A program made the translations under genes and the position numbers. Positions 41,975-50,430 of a DNA stretch of 64,000 bases are shown here, in pieces (position 1 is the first letter of the stretch; each line of letters opens with the position of its first letter). The stretch covers positions 248,001-312,000 of the forward strand of contig NZ_BMVO01000003.1 in the NCBI RefSeq assembly GCF_014650755.1. The letters run 5' to 3'. Source of the stretch: Streptomyces chryseus. Its GTDB lineage: Bacteria > Actinomycetota > Actinomycetes > Streptomycetales > Streptomycetaceae. The notes beneath the pieces were generated by a model. The model saw only the letters and a program-made list of their open reading frames with translations, did no database searches and was not told the origin of the DNA.

Positions 41975-42858
41975 TGGCCGGCCGCCCTGTCGACCCGCAC
42001 CCCCAGGAGCAGGAGATCCGCGCCCTGCTGGCCCAGGGCCTGACCAACAACGCGATCAGTCGGCGCCTGTTCGTCGGGCCGCGCGCCGTGGCCCGCATCC
42101 GGGAGACCGCCGGCATCCCGCCCGTGCCCCGCAACGCGTACCAGCGCCTCCCCGCCACCAAGCACCGGGAGATCCTGGCGCTGCTGGACGAGGGCTACAA
42201 CGACGCGGCGATCGGGCGCCGGACCGGCGCGGACGTCGGCACTGTCGCCCGCCTCCGCCGCGAGGGCGGGTTCGGCCGGGCCACCCAGCCTCGTGCTTCC
42301 CGGCCGCACCCGAGGGACGCCGAGATCCGCGCCCTGCTGCGGCACATGAGCAACAACCAGATCGCCCTGGAGCTCAAGGTCGACCGGGCCGCCGTCCGCC
42401 GCATCCGGGGCGAGGCAGGCATCGCGTACGTGCCGCCGAAGCACACCAGCGCGGAGGAGAAGTGGGCCGGCCTCGTCCGCGAGGTCGACGGCGGACACCT
42501 GGAGTGGCTCGGGGAACGAGCCGGCCGCAGCGGCACCCCGGTCATGCGGTTCCGCGAGAAGTCCGTCAGCCCGGCCGGGATCGCGTTCACGAAGCGCACC
42601 GGCCGCGCCCCCGTCGGGCAGGTCCGCGCGGAGTGCGAGTTCCGGCACTGCGTCGCCCCGGCCCACGTGGACGACGAGCCCGGCCGCCTCCACGTCCGGC
42701 AGCAACTGCGCGCCATCACCGGCGCACCCGAACGCCCCAAGGTCTGCCGCCACGGCCATGACCAGGCCGTCCACGGCCGCCTGGAGCCGGACGGCGCCCC
42801 GTACTGCGGCGTGTGCAAGCGCGACCAGAAACGCGCACACCGAGCCCGCACCACCTGA
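41974..42858 (+). CDS. Multi-HTH plus HNH-like protein (paralog B)
   Basis: 294 residues. Three short HTH-like units (LAQGLTNNAISRRLFVGPRA, LLDEGYNDAAIGRRTGADVG, LLRHMSNNQIALELKVDRAA) precede GGHLEWLGE ... CEFRHCVAPAHVDD, the same HNH-like segment as at 36654. A C-terminal zinc region (VCRHGHDQ, YCGVCKRD) follows. Like its paralog it could recognise a specific site. Its HTH repeats resemble resolvase- or sigma-type helices. Function unknown. Confidence 0.62.
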   Translation: MAGRPVDPHPQEQEIRALLAQGLTNNAISRRLFVGPRAVARIRETAGIPPVPRNAYQRLPATKHREILALLDEGYNDAAIGRRTGADVGTVARLRREGGFGRATQPRASRPHPRDAEIRALLRHMSNNQIALELKVDRAAVRRIRGEAGIAYVPPKHTSAEEKWAGLVREVDGGHLEWLGERAGRSGTPVMRFREKSVSPAGIAFTKRTGRAPVGQVRAECEFRHCVAPAHVDDEPGRLHVRQQLRAITGAPERPKVCRHGHDQAVHGRLEPDGAPYCGVCKRDQKRAHRARTT

Positions 42859-42885
42859 CCCGACCACCCACCCCTGGAGACCCGC

Positions 42886-43293
42886 ATGGCACTGATCACG
42901 CGCGACGAGGGCACCGGACTCCGCCGCGGCTTCATTCGGTACCCGGACGGCTCCCCGCCCGAGCTGGACGGCTGCCGATGGTGCGGCACCCCGCAGGAGA
43001 CACACGGGCTGCGCTGGAGCGACGCCGCGAACTGGCACCGGTGGGCCCGCCCCACCCATGCCCAGGTCGAAGCCCGCACCCGCGCCCACATCACCCACGG
43101 CATCCCGCGCCCAGCCCTCCCGGGTGGCGTCGCGCCCTCCCTCCTCGAGGCGGCGATCGGCGCGTTCCAGGCCGCCAACGACCACATCCGCGACGGGTGC
43201 ACCACGTGCACCCCGGCCGCCCGGCTGCCGGAGATGTGCCCGGAGGGCCAGCACCTCGCGCTCGCCGCAGTCCACACCCTGGCCACCGACTGA
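42886..43293 (+). CDS. Hypothetical protein with CxxC pairs
   Basis: 135 residues. CRWCGTPQETHG and CTTCTPA pairs with His residues nearby suggest a zinc-binding fold (a GIY-YIG or HNH link is not supported). ATG 42886 follows TGGAGACCC. Not recognised. Confidence 0.55.
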   Translation: MALITRDEGTGLRRGFIRYPDGSPPELDGCRWCGTPQETHGLRWSDAANWHRWARPTHAQVEARTRAHITHGIPRPALPGGVAPSLLEAAIGAFQAANDHIRDGCTTCTPAARLPEMCPEGQHLALAAVHTLATD

Positions 43294-43310
43294 CCCGAAA
43301 GGAAAAGCCC

Positions 43311-43466
43311 GTGAACCGCTTCACCCTGGGGCTGCTCCTGGGATGCCTCTCCGGAGGCATCACCTACGCCCTCACTGCCGACACCACGCCCGCCGTCGTC
43401 GTCGGTGCGATCGCCGCCGTCCTCACCTGGCTCGGCCTGGCCACCTTCCTCCTCGCCGACGACTGA
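43311..43466 (+). CDS. Very small membrane protein (two spans)
   Basis: 51 residues, almost entirely hydrophobic: LGLLLGCLSGGITYALTAD and VVVGAIAAVLTWLGLATFLL. GTG 43311 with GAAAGGAAAA upstream is a good start. Small two-span proteins in elements may be holin-like or exclusion factors; nothing specific is visible. Confidence 0.55.
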   Translation: MNRFTLGLLLGCLSGGITYALTADTTPAVVVGAIAAVLTWLGLATFLLADD

Positions 43467-43482
43467 CCCGAAAGGCAACGCT

Positions 43483-44031
43483 GTGCCCACACGAGACTTC
43501 ACCCGCGCCGAACTCGCGGCCCTGGGCGTCCCCCCGGACAGTCCGCAGGACGTCCAGTGGTCCGAGACGCTGCTGGCCGACGAGCCGGTCGCGACGCTCA
43601 AGTACACCCAGAGGCGGCGCGCCGTGTTCCTGGCAGACGACGAGCGGACGTACGCGGTCGAGTACGAGGCCCCGATCGACGCCGGCGACCACGAGACCGG
43701 CCCGGCGCCCGACGGCCACGGCTGGCACGGGGACACCGTCCAGGCCGTCCAGGTCGTGCGCCGGCCCGTGGTCGTCGAGCAGTGGCTGATGTACGTGCCC
43801 GCGTTCCACGACGTCCCGGACACCTCCGCCCTCCAGGACCTCACCGAGGTCTACGAGGAGGGCGGTCTGCGGACCCGGGACGCCCGGCAGAACGCGGCCG
43901 AGCTGCTGGCCAAGCACGCCGCTGAACTGGCAGCCGCCGCCGACGCCGCATGGTCCGTCACGTGCGATGACGAGGGGCACGCGATCCCGCACTCCCCGGA
44001 CTGCCACCTCTCCACCACCCGGCGCCCGTAG
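43483..44031 (+). CDS. Hypothetical protein
   Basis: 182 residues, acidic, with a beta-rich middle (RRRAVFLADDERTYAVEY) and a C-terminal helix ending in CDDEGHAIPHSPDCH, a possible metal site. GTG 43483 with AAAGG upstream. Not recognised. Confidence 0.55.
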   Translation: MPTRDFTRAELAALGVPPDSPQDVQWSETLLADEPVATLKYTQRRRAVFLADDERTYAVEYEAPIDAGDHETGPAPDGHGWHGDTVQAVQVVRRPVVVEQWLMYVPAFHDVPDTSALQDLTEVYEEGGLRTRDARQNAAELLAKHAAELAAAADAAWSVTCDDEGHAIPHSPDCHLSTTRRP

Positions 44032-44089
44032 CCGACCGCCTGCCGCCCCCACCCGCCCGGGGGCGGCCCCCCCCATCCGAGGAGCCACG

Positions 44090-44365
44090 TTGCCCGACCT
44101 GAACACCCCCGAGGACACCCGCTCGTTCCTTGCCCTGTGCCTGGACCCCGGCTACGGCGTGAAGCGCACCGTGAACAAGCTCGCGGACGTCATGCCCCCG
44201 TGGCTGCGTGAACGTGTCGATCAGCACGCCCCCCACCTTGCCCAGCTCCACGCCGAGGCCGACCGGCTCCAGGCCGCGGCCGACGAGGCCCGCGCCGCGT
44301 ACGCCGCCGCCCTGGGCGACTGGATCCAGAACCCGATCACCGCCGCCGAGGAGGCATACCCGTGA
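44090..44365 (+). CDS. Hypothetical helical protein
   Basis: 91 residues starting at TTG 44090 with GAGG upstream. Mostly helix, Ala/Glu rich towards the C-terminus (LHAEADRLQAAADEARAAYA), a possible short coiled coil. It overlaps the next GTG by four bases. Confidence 0.5.
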   Translation: MPDLNTPEDTRSFLALCLDPGYGVKRTVNKLADVMPPWLRERVDQHAPHLAQLHAEADRLQAAADEARAAYAAALGDWIQNPITAAEEAYP

Positions 44366-44814
44366 TCACCCCGTACCCGCCCAGCATCGTCACCCAGGCG
44401 ATCACGCTGGGCATCCTTGGCGACCAGGACGCCGGCTGCGCGCTGCTCCAGCCCCTCGTGCACCAGGGCCCCCAGTCCACCTACGTCCTGCTGGGGATGC
44501 TCGCCGAAGCCGCCTCGCTCGCCGCCCGCATGGAGAACGGCCCCGGCACGTTCTACGGCCTGGAGGTCACCTCCGCGCTGGACGGCAGCAGGGCCTCCGC
44601 CGACGACCTGCCCGCACCGCTGCGGTTCGCCACCCAGTTCGCCACCGTGTGGGCCAACGGTGACCGCGCCCAGGCCCGCGCCCTCTTCGACGTCTTCGCC
44701 GGCGAGGCCGACCGCATCGGCAGCCGCGACCTCGGCCAGGCCATCGGCATCGTGTACGGCATGGCCGTGGCCACCGGGGAACACCTCGTCGCGGAACGGA
44801 TGCGATCCCGGTGA
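44362..44814 (+). CDS. Hypothetical helical protein, paralog-like to 38737
   Basis: 150 residues, all-helical, with repeated A/L/D patterns (TQAITLGILGDQDAGCALL, FATVWANGDRAQARALFDVF). The second motif resembles AARFLAAYGRGDREMTVALF in the 38737 product, so the two may be distant paralogs. Unknown role. Confidence 0.55.
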   Translation: MITPYPPSIVTQAITLGILGDQDAGCALLQPLVHQGPQSTYVLLGMLAEAASLAARMENGPGTFYGLEVTSALDGSRASADDLPAPLRFATQFATVWANGDRAQARALFDVFAGEADRIGSRDLGQAIGIVYGMAVATGEHLVAERMRSR

Positions 44815-45179
44815 CCCGCCTCGCCCGCGCACTCCTGGCCGTCTACCTGGTCGCGTTCGTCTGGCTCGCGTACGTCTCGGCCGTCTGCCTCCAGCACAAC
44901 GCCCCAGGCCAGGCAGCCGCGTTCTACGCCACCGCCACGGTCGTCCTCGTGGCCGGCGGCCGGGAGTGGCAGCACGCCGCTGCCCTCCAGGCCGCCGCCG
45001 TACGCGGCCGGCGCCCCCGGCCGCGCACCTACCCCAGCGACCTGGACGCCGTCATGCGCGCCGAGCTCGCGCGGACCTGCCGCTGCGAACGGTGGTGGTC
45101 CACCTTCGGCACCGACCACGACCCGACATGCACTCAGCAGACCAGCGCCACCAACACCCGAAACGACGAGGAGGGTTGA
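44811..45179 (+). CDS. Two-span membrane protein with cytoplasmic tail
   Basis: 122 residues. Hydrophobic spans near 8-25 and 40-55, then a soluble tail with CRCERWW and a second Cys. GTG 44811 overlaps the previous stop. Function unknown. Confidence 0.55.
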   Translation: MTRLARALLAVYLVAFVWLAYVSAVCLQHNAPGQAAAFYATATVVLVAGGREWQHAAALQAAAVRGRRPRPRTYPSDLDAVMRAELARTCRCERWWSTFGTDHDPTCTQQTSATNTRNDEEG

Positions 45180-45181
45180 CC

Positions 45182-45493
45182 GTGGACGCTTTGTGGCTCG
45201 CCCTGGCCGCGGCCGTCCTCACCGGATACGCGGCCGGCCGCGCTCGCCCCTGGCCGCGGCTCATCGACTGGGCCCAGGACCAGGTGACCCAGCGCCCCGC
45301 CCGGTCCCCGCGTTTCTGGCTCGCGGCGCCCGTCCTCCTTGCCGGCCTGGCCGTCCTGTGGACCTGCCACCCCCGCCGGTCCGCCGCCAACGTCCGGTCC
45401 TGGCACCAGGACCGGACCCCGCCATCCACACCCCGACGTGACCCCGACTGGGCCGCCCGCCGAGGCGCCCGCACCGAAGGAGACCCCCAGTGA
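45182..45493 (+). CDS. Small membrane protein
   Basis: 103 residues. Spans near 3-18 and 47-62 (FWLAAPVLLAGLAVL) with a basic C-terminal half. GTG 45182 directly follows the previous stop. It partly overlaps the next gene by four bases. Not recognised. Confidence 0.5.
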   Translation: MDALWLALAAAVLTGYAAGRARPWPRLIDWAQDQVTQRPARSPRFWLAAPVLLAGLAVLWTCHPRRSAANVRSWHQDRTPPSTPRRDPDWAARRGARTEGDPQ

Positions 45494-46077
45494 CCCCCAG
45501 CGAAACCGCCCTCCTCGACCGGCTCACCGAGGCCCTGCTGACCACGTGGCACGAGCGCGTGGAGGCCGGCATCGTCACGGACCCGGCCGCCCACTGCGCC
45601 GCCCTGGCCGCCGCCGCGATCGGGCAGCTCGGCCACCGCCCCGTCCCGGCCGGGCCCGCCGGCGACGACCTGCCGTCGTACACCGGCCCGTTCGTCGTGT
45701 GCGCGAAGTGCTCCCACACCGAGGCCATCACTCGGTTCCGGGCCGCCGGCGAGCACAGCACCCAGGACCGCCCGACCTTCCGCCCCTCCCGCAAGGGGGA
45801 GCGCCTGGAGCGGCAGTGCTGGAGCTGTGACTACACGTGGGACGAGGCACTGAACCCGCCGGATGGAGACCCGCGCGTGGTCGACGTCGCCACCCTCGCC
45901 ACGGCGCTGCAGGAGGCCCACCGGGGGTGGGCCCTGGACCTGTCCCCGGAGTGCGCCGAGCACATGGCCCGGCAGCTCCTGGGCAACCTCGTCGTCTACC
46001 GGAACGACCTCCTGGAGGGGGAGCCGGCCGACGCCCCGGCCGCGGCCGACGTCGACCAGGAAGGGGCAGCGGCGTGA
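45490..46077 (+). CDS. Zinc-ribbon-containing hypothetical protein
   Basis: 195 residues. A CxxC pair at VCAKCSHTEA and a second at QCWSCDYTW form a zinc ribbon in the middle; the N- and C-terminal parts are helical. It may bind nucleic acid, but no family is recognised. Overlaps the next gene by four bases. Confidence 0.58.
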   Translation: MTPSETALLDRLTEALLTTWHERVEAGIVTDPAAHCAALAAAAIGQLGHRPVPAGPAGDDLPSYTGPFVVCAKCSHTEAITRFRAAGEHSTQDRPTFRPSRKGERLERQCWSCDYTWDEALNPPDGDPRVVDVATLATALQEAHRGWALDLSPECAEHMARQLLGNLVVYRNDLLEGEPADAPAAADVDQEGAAA

Positions 46078-46667
46078 AGCGCATCCGGCTGGACGACATG
46101 ACCACCCGCGACCTGGATCAGCTCTACGCCCGGCTGGATGCCGTCGAGGCAGTGGTCGACCGCATCCCGTACGCCGAGCGCCACCTCCGCCGCGCCCTGG
46201 AACAGCTCCCGGAGCGCTGCCGCTACCACGGCGACCGCCTGGACCCGGATCACCTCTCCTGGGGGCGGGAGGCATGCTGCGACACCGGCATCCCCTCCGT
46301 GCGCCGGCGCCGCGCCCTCGCGGCCCTGGACCAGCTCACCGCCATGCCCCCGGACACCCCGGCGGATACCGGTGCGGACACGTCCACGGACACGGTGTCC
46401 CCGTCCGGCGGCATCCTGCGGACACCCCTGGACGTCGGGGAGTCTGCCGACTGCGGCCCCCTGCCGACCAGCACGGACACTGTCCGGACACCAGGGGACG
46501 CGGACACGGAGGACACAGGACAGGGTGTCCGGATCGAGTACCGGGCCAGCGTCCCCCGCCACATGCTGGGCGCGGCCGTCGCCGAGGCGTTCGGGATCAT
46601 CGCCCGGGAGACCGCCACCCGGGCCGAGGAGCCGCCGCCCGTCGACGCTCCACCTGATCACGAGTAG
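46074..46667 (+). CDS. Hypothetical protein with Thr/Asp repeat tail
   Basis: 197 residues. The first 90 residues are helical with basic patches (VDRIPYAERHLRRALEQLPE); the middle (about 90-160) is low complexity, TPADTGADTSTDT-like, encoded by a dense GGACAC repeat DNA. It is the last gene of the long rightward operon before two terminators. Unknown function; the DNA repeats may matter more than the peptide. Confidence 0.55.
   Translation: MKRIRLDDMTTRDLDQLYARLDAVEAVVDRIPYAERHLRRALEQLPERCRYHGDRLDPDHLSWGREACCDTGIPSVRRRRALAALDQLTAMPPDTPADTGADTSTDTVSPSGGILRTPLDVGESADCGPLPTSTDTVRTPGDADTEDTGQGVRIEYRASVPRHMLGAAVAEAFGIIARETATRAEEPPPVDAPPDHE
46350..46530 (+). repeat. GGACAC/GTGTCC repeat cluster (second locus)
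   Basis: About eight GGACAC and two GTGTCC copies in 180 bases, with TGTCCGGACA at about 46481-46490. The repeats fall at Asp-Thr codons, so composition of the peptide and of the DNA are linked. Sits just before the terminator pair that ends the operon. Confidence 0.5.
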
Positions 46668-46700
46668 CGGCTACGCTCCCGCCCGTGGGACAGCGCCCCC

Positions 46701-46735
46701 GTGCCCCCGCCCTTCCGAGCCCAGGGCGGGGGCAC
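46701..46735 (+). terminator. Hairpin terminator 1 after the 46074 gene
   Basis: Arms 46701-46713 and 46723-46735 pair perfectly over 13 bases with a nine-base loop. It is the first of two hairpins in a row. Confidence 0.75.
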
Positions 46736-46760
46736 ACCCATGTCCGGACGCAGACAACAC

Positions 46761-46792
46761 GTGACCCCCCGCAGCCGACTGCGGGGGGTCAC
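46761..46792. terminator. Hairpin terminator 2, between rightward operon and leftward cargo operon
   Basis: Arms 46761-46774 and 46779-46792 pair perfectly over 14 bases with loop CCGA. It separates the converging transcripts and follows the last codons of the leftward operon within 20 bases. Confidence 0.85.
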
Positions 46793-46811
46793 TCGGGTCA
46801 CACGGTGTGGG

Positions 46812-47930
46812 TCACAGCAGGCCGTCCGTCACCCCCTCCAGCAGTGCCGTGTTCGCGGCCGTGTCGTGGCCCAGGACCACCGACCGGTGCGGCAGAGCGG
46901 CCAGCGCCTCGGCCAACCCGGCAGACGGGCCGCCCGAAGGAAGGAGCCGGAACACGTCCGGGTACCGGTCCTCGGTCTTGGCGTTGAAGAAATCGCCGTC
47001 CTGGACGCCCCGCTCCTCGTCGCTCAACGCCGGGGTGGCGCCGGCCGTGATCCGGGGGAACAGCAGCGCGGCCGCCCGGCCCTCCGTGGCCAGCTTCATG
47101 CCCAGCATCGTGTCGAGCTGGTCCGGGAAGAACTGCGGCTTCAACTCCTTCCCGCTCGACTTCCACAGCGGCTCCCGCTCGTCGGCCAGCAGCGCGTCGG
47201 TCACCCGCTGGTGCTGCGTCGGGTGCATCTGCTCCCCGGCCCGCACCTGGTCGCGGACAACGTCGTACCAGCCCATCGCGTCCAGGAGCCCGAACCCGAT
47301 CGCCGCCGCCGACGGCCACGGCAGCACCCGCACGGCACCCTCCTCGACGCGCACGAACACCCGGTCGTTGGCGAGCAGCCCCCACCCGGCCCGCGCGAGG
47401 AGGAACCCGACGGTCGTCTTCCCGGCCCCCTTGTCCCCGAGGGACAACACGGTCGCCCCGTCCGGCCGGGTGACGGCCGAAGAGTGCAGGATCTGCCACC
47501 CGTTGCCCAGGAGCTGACCTCGTACAACCTCGCGGGCGATCCGGGCCGCGGCCGTCGCCACGGCGGTCTCGTCACAGCCGACGACGGTCAGCCGGCGGAC
47601 GGCCGGCTCCCACCGGTAGGCCAGACCCGCGTCCGGCTGCGCGGCCCTCACCACGCCGTCCCCGTTGACCGCGTAGACCATCCGGTCGTTGGCGTACACC
47701 ACCTCGGCGTGCTCCCCGCTCGTGACGGCGCCGGTGAGCGCGGCCACCTCGCCCGGGTCGACATCGGCAGCGACGACCGCCCCCGCCACGTCGGCCGCGT
47801 CCACCTGGGCCGCGTTCCACCACATGCCGAAGTACCGGACCGCCCAGTCCGTGACCGCCTCCGCGCGGCTGGTGACGGTGACGGCGTACCCCTGGGCGGG
47901 CGTGATGCGGGTGGCGAACATGTCGGTCAT
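46812..47930 (-). CDS. HPr kinase/phosphorylase-like P-loop protein
   Basis: 372 residues. The N-terminal 110 residues are a less conserved domain. Walker A GDKGAGKTTVGFLLARAG (165-172 and following), then the HprK-type GLLANDRVFVRVE (Walker-B-like) match the HPrK C-terminal domain group. Bacterial HprK phosphorylates a serine of HPr, but HprK-like proteins also occur in RiPP and capsule pathways. No HPr or PTS gene is nearby. ATG 47930 overlaps the upstream LDH-like gene by four bases. Third gene of an operon; substrate unknown. Confidence 0.75.
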   Translation of the reverse strand: MTDMFATRITPAQGYAVTVTSRAEAVTDWAVRYFGMWWNAAQVDAADVAGAVVAADVDPGEVAALTGAVTSGEHAEVVYANDRMVYAVNGDGVVRAAQPDAGLAYRWEPAVRRLTVVGCDETAVATAAARIAREVVRGQLLGNGWQILHSSAVTRPDGATVLSLGDKGAGKTTVGFLLARAGWGLLANDRVFVRVEEGAVRVLPWPSAAAIGFGLLDAMGWYDVVRDQVRAGEQMHPTQHQRVTDALLADEREPLWKSSGKELKPQFFPDQLDTMLGMKLATEGRAAALLFPRITAGATPALSDEERGVQDGDFFNAKTEDRYPDVFRLLPSGGPSAGLAEALAALPHRSVVLGHDTAANTALLEGVTDGLL

Positions 47931-48826
47931 GCGGTCGTCTCCTTGATCGTCTGGTGAAGCTGGTCATACGCGGACCGGATCTTGGACGCGGCGGCATCGA
48001 GCTGCCGGGTCTCACCGGGGTCCAAGGGAGGGATGCACACAGTGGGGCGGCCGGTGGTGAACCGCAACGGAATTCCGAGCCACTCGCCCCGCCATGGCGC
48101 GGACAGCTCGATCACCCCGTCCGTGTGTCCCAGGGCGTGCTCCAGGGCGGCGAGCGTGGCGCCGGCCGGGCCGCAACGGGTGCGGCCGATCCCGGAGCTG
48201 ATTCGGCGCGGGCGCGCGGCGAGCTCGTCCCGCACGGCTTGTAGCGGAACCGGCACGTGCTGGCCGTTGACCGTGGTCGAGGAGGCACAGATCACCGCGT
48301 GATCCCCGTGCTCGCCGATCACGTGCCCGGCGACCGCCGAGGTCGGCACGGCCAGCAGCCGGGCCAGGATCAGGCGATATCGAGCCGTGTCGGTGTTGGA
48401 GCCGACGCCGAACACCCGGTCACAGCCGGAGGTGGCAGCGAACAGCCGGCTCATCACGTCCACCGGGTTCGTCACCACGATCACCGCGCCCCGGTAGCCA
48501 GCGAACTCCCGCCCCATGGCCGCGATGAGGGGACCGTTCGCGGCGAGCCCGGCCATCCTTATGTCGGTGCTGGCCCGGTTGGTGAACTCGGCGCGCGGGC
48601 ATACCACGACCGCGTCGCAGGAGGTCATGCGCTCCAGGTCCCCGTGCACCACCCGCACGGGTGAGCCGGTCACCTCCCGCATGTCGTCCAGGTCAGCGAC
48701 CAGCCCGGCCGCCGACCCGCCGCTGCCGGAGGTGACGACCACCGACTCACACCACCTGGTCGTGAGCAGCAGCGTGCTGAGGGCCTGACCGACGGCGCCT
48801 GCGCCGATCACCCCCACCTCGCTCAC
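47927..48826 (-). CDS. Lactate/malate dehydrogenase-like protein
   Basis: 299 residues. Rossmann start VIGAGAVGQAL (Gly8-x-Gly10-x-x-Gly13), VVTNPVDVMSRL (Asn120), Asp146 and Arg149 in SNTDTARYRL, and the catalytic His173 in IGEHGDHAV. All residues needed for NAD-dependent 2-hydroxyacid oxidation are present. The active-site loop (CPRAEFTNRAST) differs from classic LDH/MDH, so the substrate may be unusual. ATG 48826 overlaps the APH-like gene by four bases. An LDH fold in an operon with two phosphotransferases suggests a modified small molecule or peptide, but that is inference. Confidence 0.78.
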   Translation of the reverse strand: MSEVGVIGAGAVGQALSTLLLTTRWCESVVVTSGSGGSAAGLVADLDDMREVTGSPVRVVHGDLERMTSCDAVVVCPRAEFTNRASTDIRMAGLAANGPLIAAMGREFAGYRGAVIVVTNPVDVMSRLFAATSGCDRVFGVGSNTDTARYRLILARLLAVPTSAVAGHVIGEHGDHAVICASSTTVNGQHVPVPLQAVRDELAARPRRISSGIGRTRCGPAGATLAALEHALGHTDGVIELSAPWRGEWLGIPLRFTTGRPTVCIPPLDPGETRQLDAAASKIRSAYDQLHQTIKETTA

Positions 48827-50001
48827 GCGGACACCCCCCAGACGGCGTCATCCAGGCACACCCGCCACCAGGACCGCGCGGGGGCGCGGCTCGCCATGGA
48901 CGCCGTGGCGTGGTCCAGCATCTGGCACACCACCAGGGCCCGGTGGACCACGGCCGCGGCCTGGTCCGAGAGGGACAGGCCGGGCGGGGAGGAGAGGTAG
49001 GTCGTCAGGATGTTGACCGTGTCCATCAGCCACAGGACGACGAACTCCCGCAGCCACGTGTCCTGATCGGCCGGATCCATCCCGGCCGTCCGCCCGGCCG
49101 CGAACGCGGCCAGCCCGGACAGCACGGCACGGGTTTCCCCGGACGAGGGCGGGCACGCGAGGAGGCTGAGCACCGTGCGGGAGGCGACTTTCGCCGCGTC
49201 TGCGCACGGCCGGCCGCGCTGCAACCCGGGGTCGAGGAACATGACCGGCCCGTCCGCCCCGGCCGGGAACACCACGTGCTCCGGCTTCAAGTCCCCGAAG
49301 ATGACCGGCTGGAACGGTGCCTCGCGCAGCGGCACCGCGCGCAGCCGCTCGACCACCGGCGCCAGCAGCTCCCCGTAGCCCGTCCCCTGGAGGTAGGCGC
49401 CGCTGCTGGCCGTGAACTTCCGCTGAAACGTGGTGGAGATCGACCTCTCGCCGATGGTTGCCCGGTCCACCCGGCCCGCGAGACCAGGCTGGCTCAGCCC
49501 CTTGTCGAGGACGTCGGCCACGCGCCCCAGCAGACCGGCCGTACGGTGCGGCTCCCGGGCGATCAGCTCCCCGAGCGTCGGGCCGGGCACCGGCTCGGTG
49601 AACAGCACCCCGTCGGCGCACCCGGCGACCTTCGGCACCAGCAGCCCGGCCGCGGCCAGGGTCCGCAGCTGATACGCCTCCCGCCGCGCGAGCGACGTCG
49701 GCGACTTCGCGTAGGCGACCTGGGCGGCCTCGACCGCCGCCCAGTCACCGCACACCCCGCGCAGCACCGACACCAGCGAGACGCCGAGCAACGGCAGCTT
49801 GCCGTACAAGGGCCGCCCGTCCACCTCAATGCGCTGGACGTAGCTCGTGACGCTCGGTGCCACCTCGCCAGCCACGACGGCAGCACGAGGCCACAAGGTC
49901 CGAGCGGCCCGGACGGTCTGCTCGGCCGCGTACCCCATCACCGCCTCCACCGGGGGCGGCACGAGCGCCGCTGTTCTCTGCGCAGGCACGGTCTGGGCCA
50001 T
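48823..50001 (-). CDS. Aminoglycoside-phosphotransferase/protein-kinase-fold protein
   Basis: 392 residues. Kinase landmarks in order: LYGK (Lys68), RREAYQLRTL (likely helix-C Glu), the catalytic loop FGDLKPEHVVFP (Asp237) and the metal-binding FLDPG (Asp257). The catalytic His/Asn of APH enzymes is replaced by PEH, as in some APH-like lineages. It is the first gene of the leftward operon, starting at ATG 50001 with GGAGGACCCC upstream. The fold allows phosphorylation of a small molecule or protein; no resistance role is implied by the sequence. Confidence 0.75.
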   Translation of the reverse strand: MAQTVPAQRTAALVPPPVEAVMGYAAEQTVRAARTLWPRAAVVAGEVAPSVTSYVQRIEVDGRPLYGKLPLLGVSLVSVLRGVCGDWAAVEAAQVAYAKSPTSLARREAYQLRTLAAAGLLVPKVAGCADGVLFTEPVPGPTLGELIAREPHRTAGLLGRVADVLDKGLSQPGLAGRVDRATIGERSISTTFQRKFTASSGAYLQGTGYGELLAPVVERLRAVPLREAPFQPVIFGDLKPEHVVFPAGADGPVMFLDPGLQRGRPCADAAKVASRTVLSLLACPPSSGETRAVLSGLAAFAAGRTAGMDPADQDTWLREFVVLWLMDTVNILTTYLSSPPGLSLSDQAAAVVHRALVVCQMLDHATASMASRAPARSWWRVCLDDAVWGVSA

Positions 50002-50205
50002 AGGGGTCCTCCTTCGGCCATGCGGACACAGACGCGCCCGCAGACGACACCCGGCAGACACGCGAATGCGATGGCAGTCGAAAGCCCCGGGTGATCACAC
50101 CTGTACGGAATGTGACCCCCCAGACCATCCCGGTCCCGCACAGCTCCAACCCATAGGATTTCTAGGGGTGTTTGCGCGGTCCGCCGCGCGCCCCGGCCGG
50201 GCGGG

Positions 50206-50430
50206 TCACGCCCCCAAGGGTCCCCACACGTCCGGCCCGCCCCCGCGCCACTCGATCAGCTCCGACGCGGCGACGTCCTCCTCGTCCAGGCCCTCCAGGC
50301 CAGCCCGCCGCAAGAACTCCACGAGGTCACCCAGGCCGTACGCCAACCCGAGGATCTGCCCGTCCGCGCGCACCCGGCGCCCGCCGGTCGGACTCGGCGG
50401 ATGCACGACCACGGGCAGGCGTCCAGGCAT
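50206..50430 (-). CDS. Small conserved Streptomyces element protein
   Basis: 74 residues: VVVHPPSPTGGRRVRADGQI, then LAYGLGDLVEFLRRAGLEGL and IEWRGGGPDVW. I recall this short protein from Streptomyces integrative elements and phages, where it is unannotated. ATG 50430. It is leftward and 205 bases upstream of the cargo operon; whether it is in the same transcript is unclear. The intervening gap 50002-50205 has no clear promoter or gene. Confidence 0.65.
   Translation of the reverse strand: MPGRLPVVVHPPSPTGGRRVRADGQILGLAYGLGDLVEFLRRAGLEGLDEEDVAASELIEWRGGGPDVWGPLGA

Noticed and set aside
48823..50001. Antibiotic-resistance aminoglycoside phosphotransferase
   Set aside because: Fold motifs agree, but the catalytic loop (GDLKPEH) and context with LDH- and HprK-like genes do not support aminoglycoside inactivation.
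50002..50205. Small peptide precursor gene upstream of the HprK/LDH/APH operon
   Set aside because: Short frames exist but have no ribosome site, no leader-core pattern and no Cys/Ser/Thr-rich core; I could not support a RiPP precursor.
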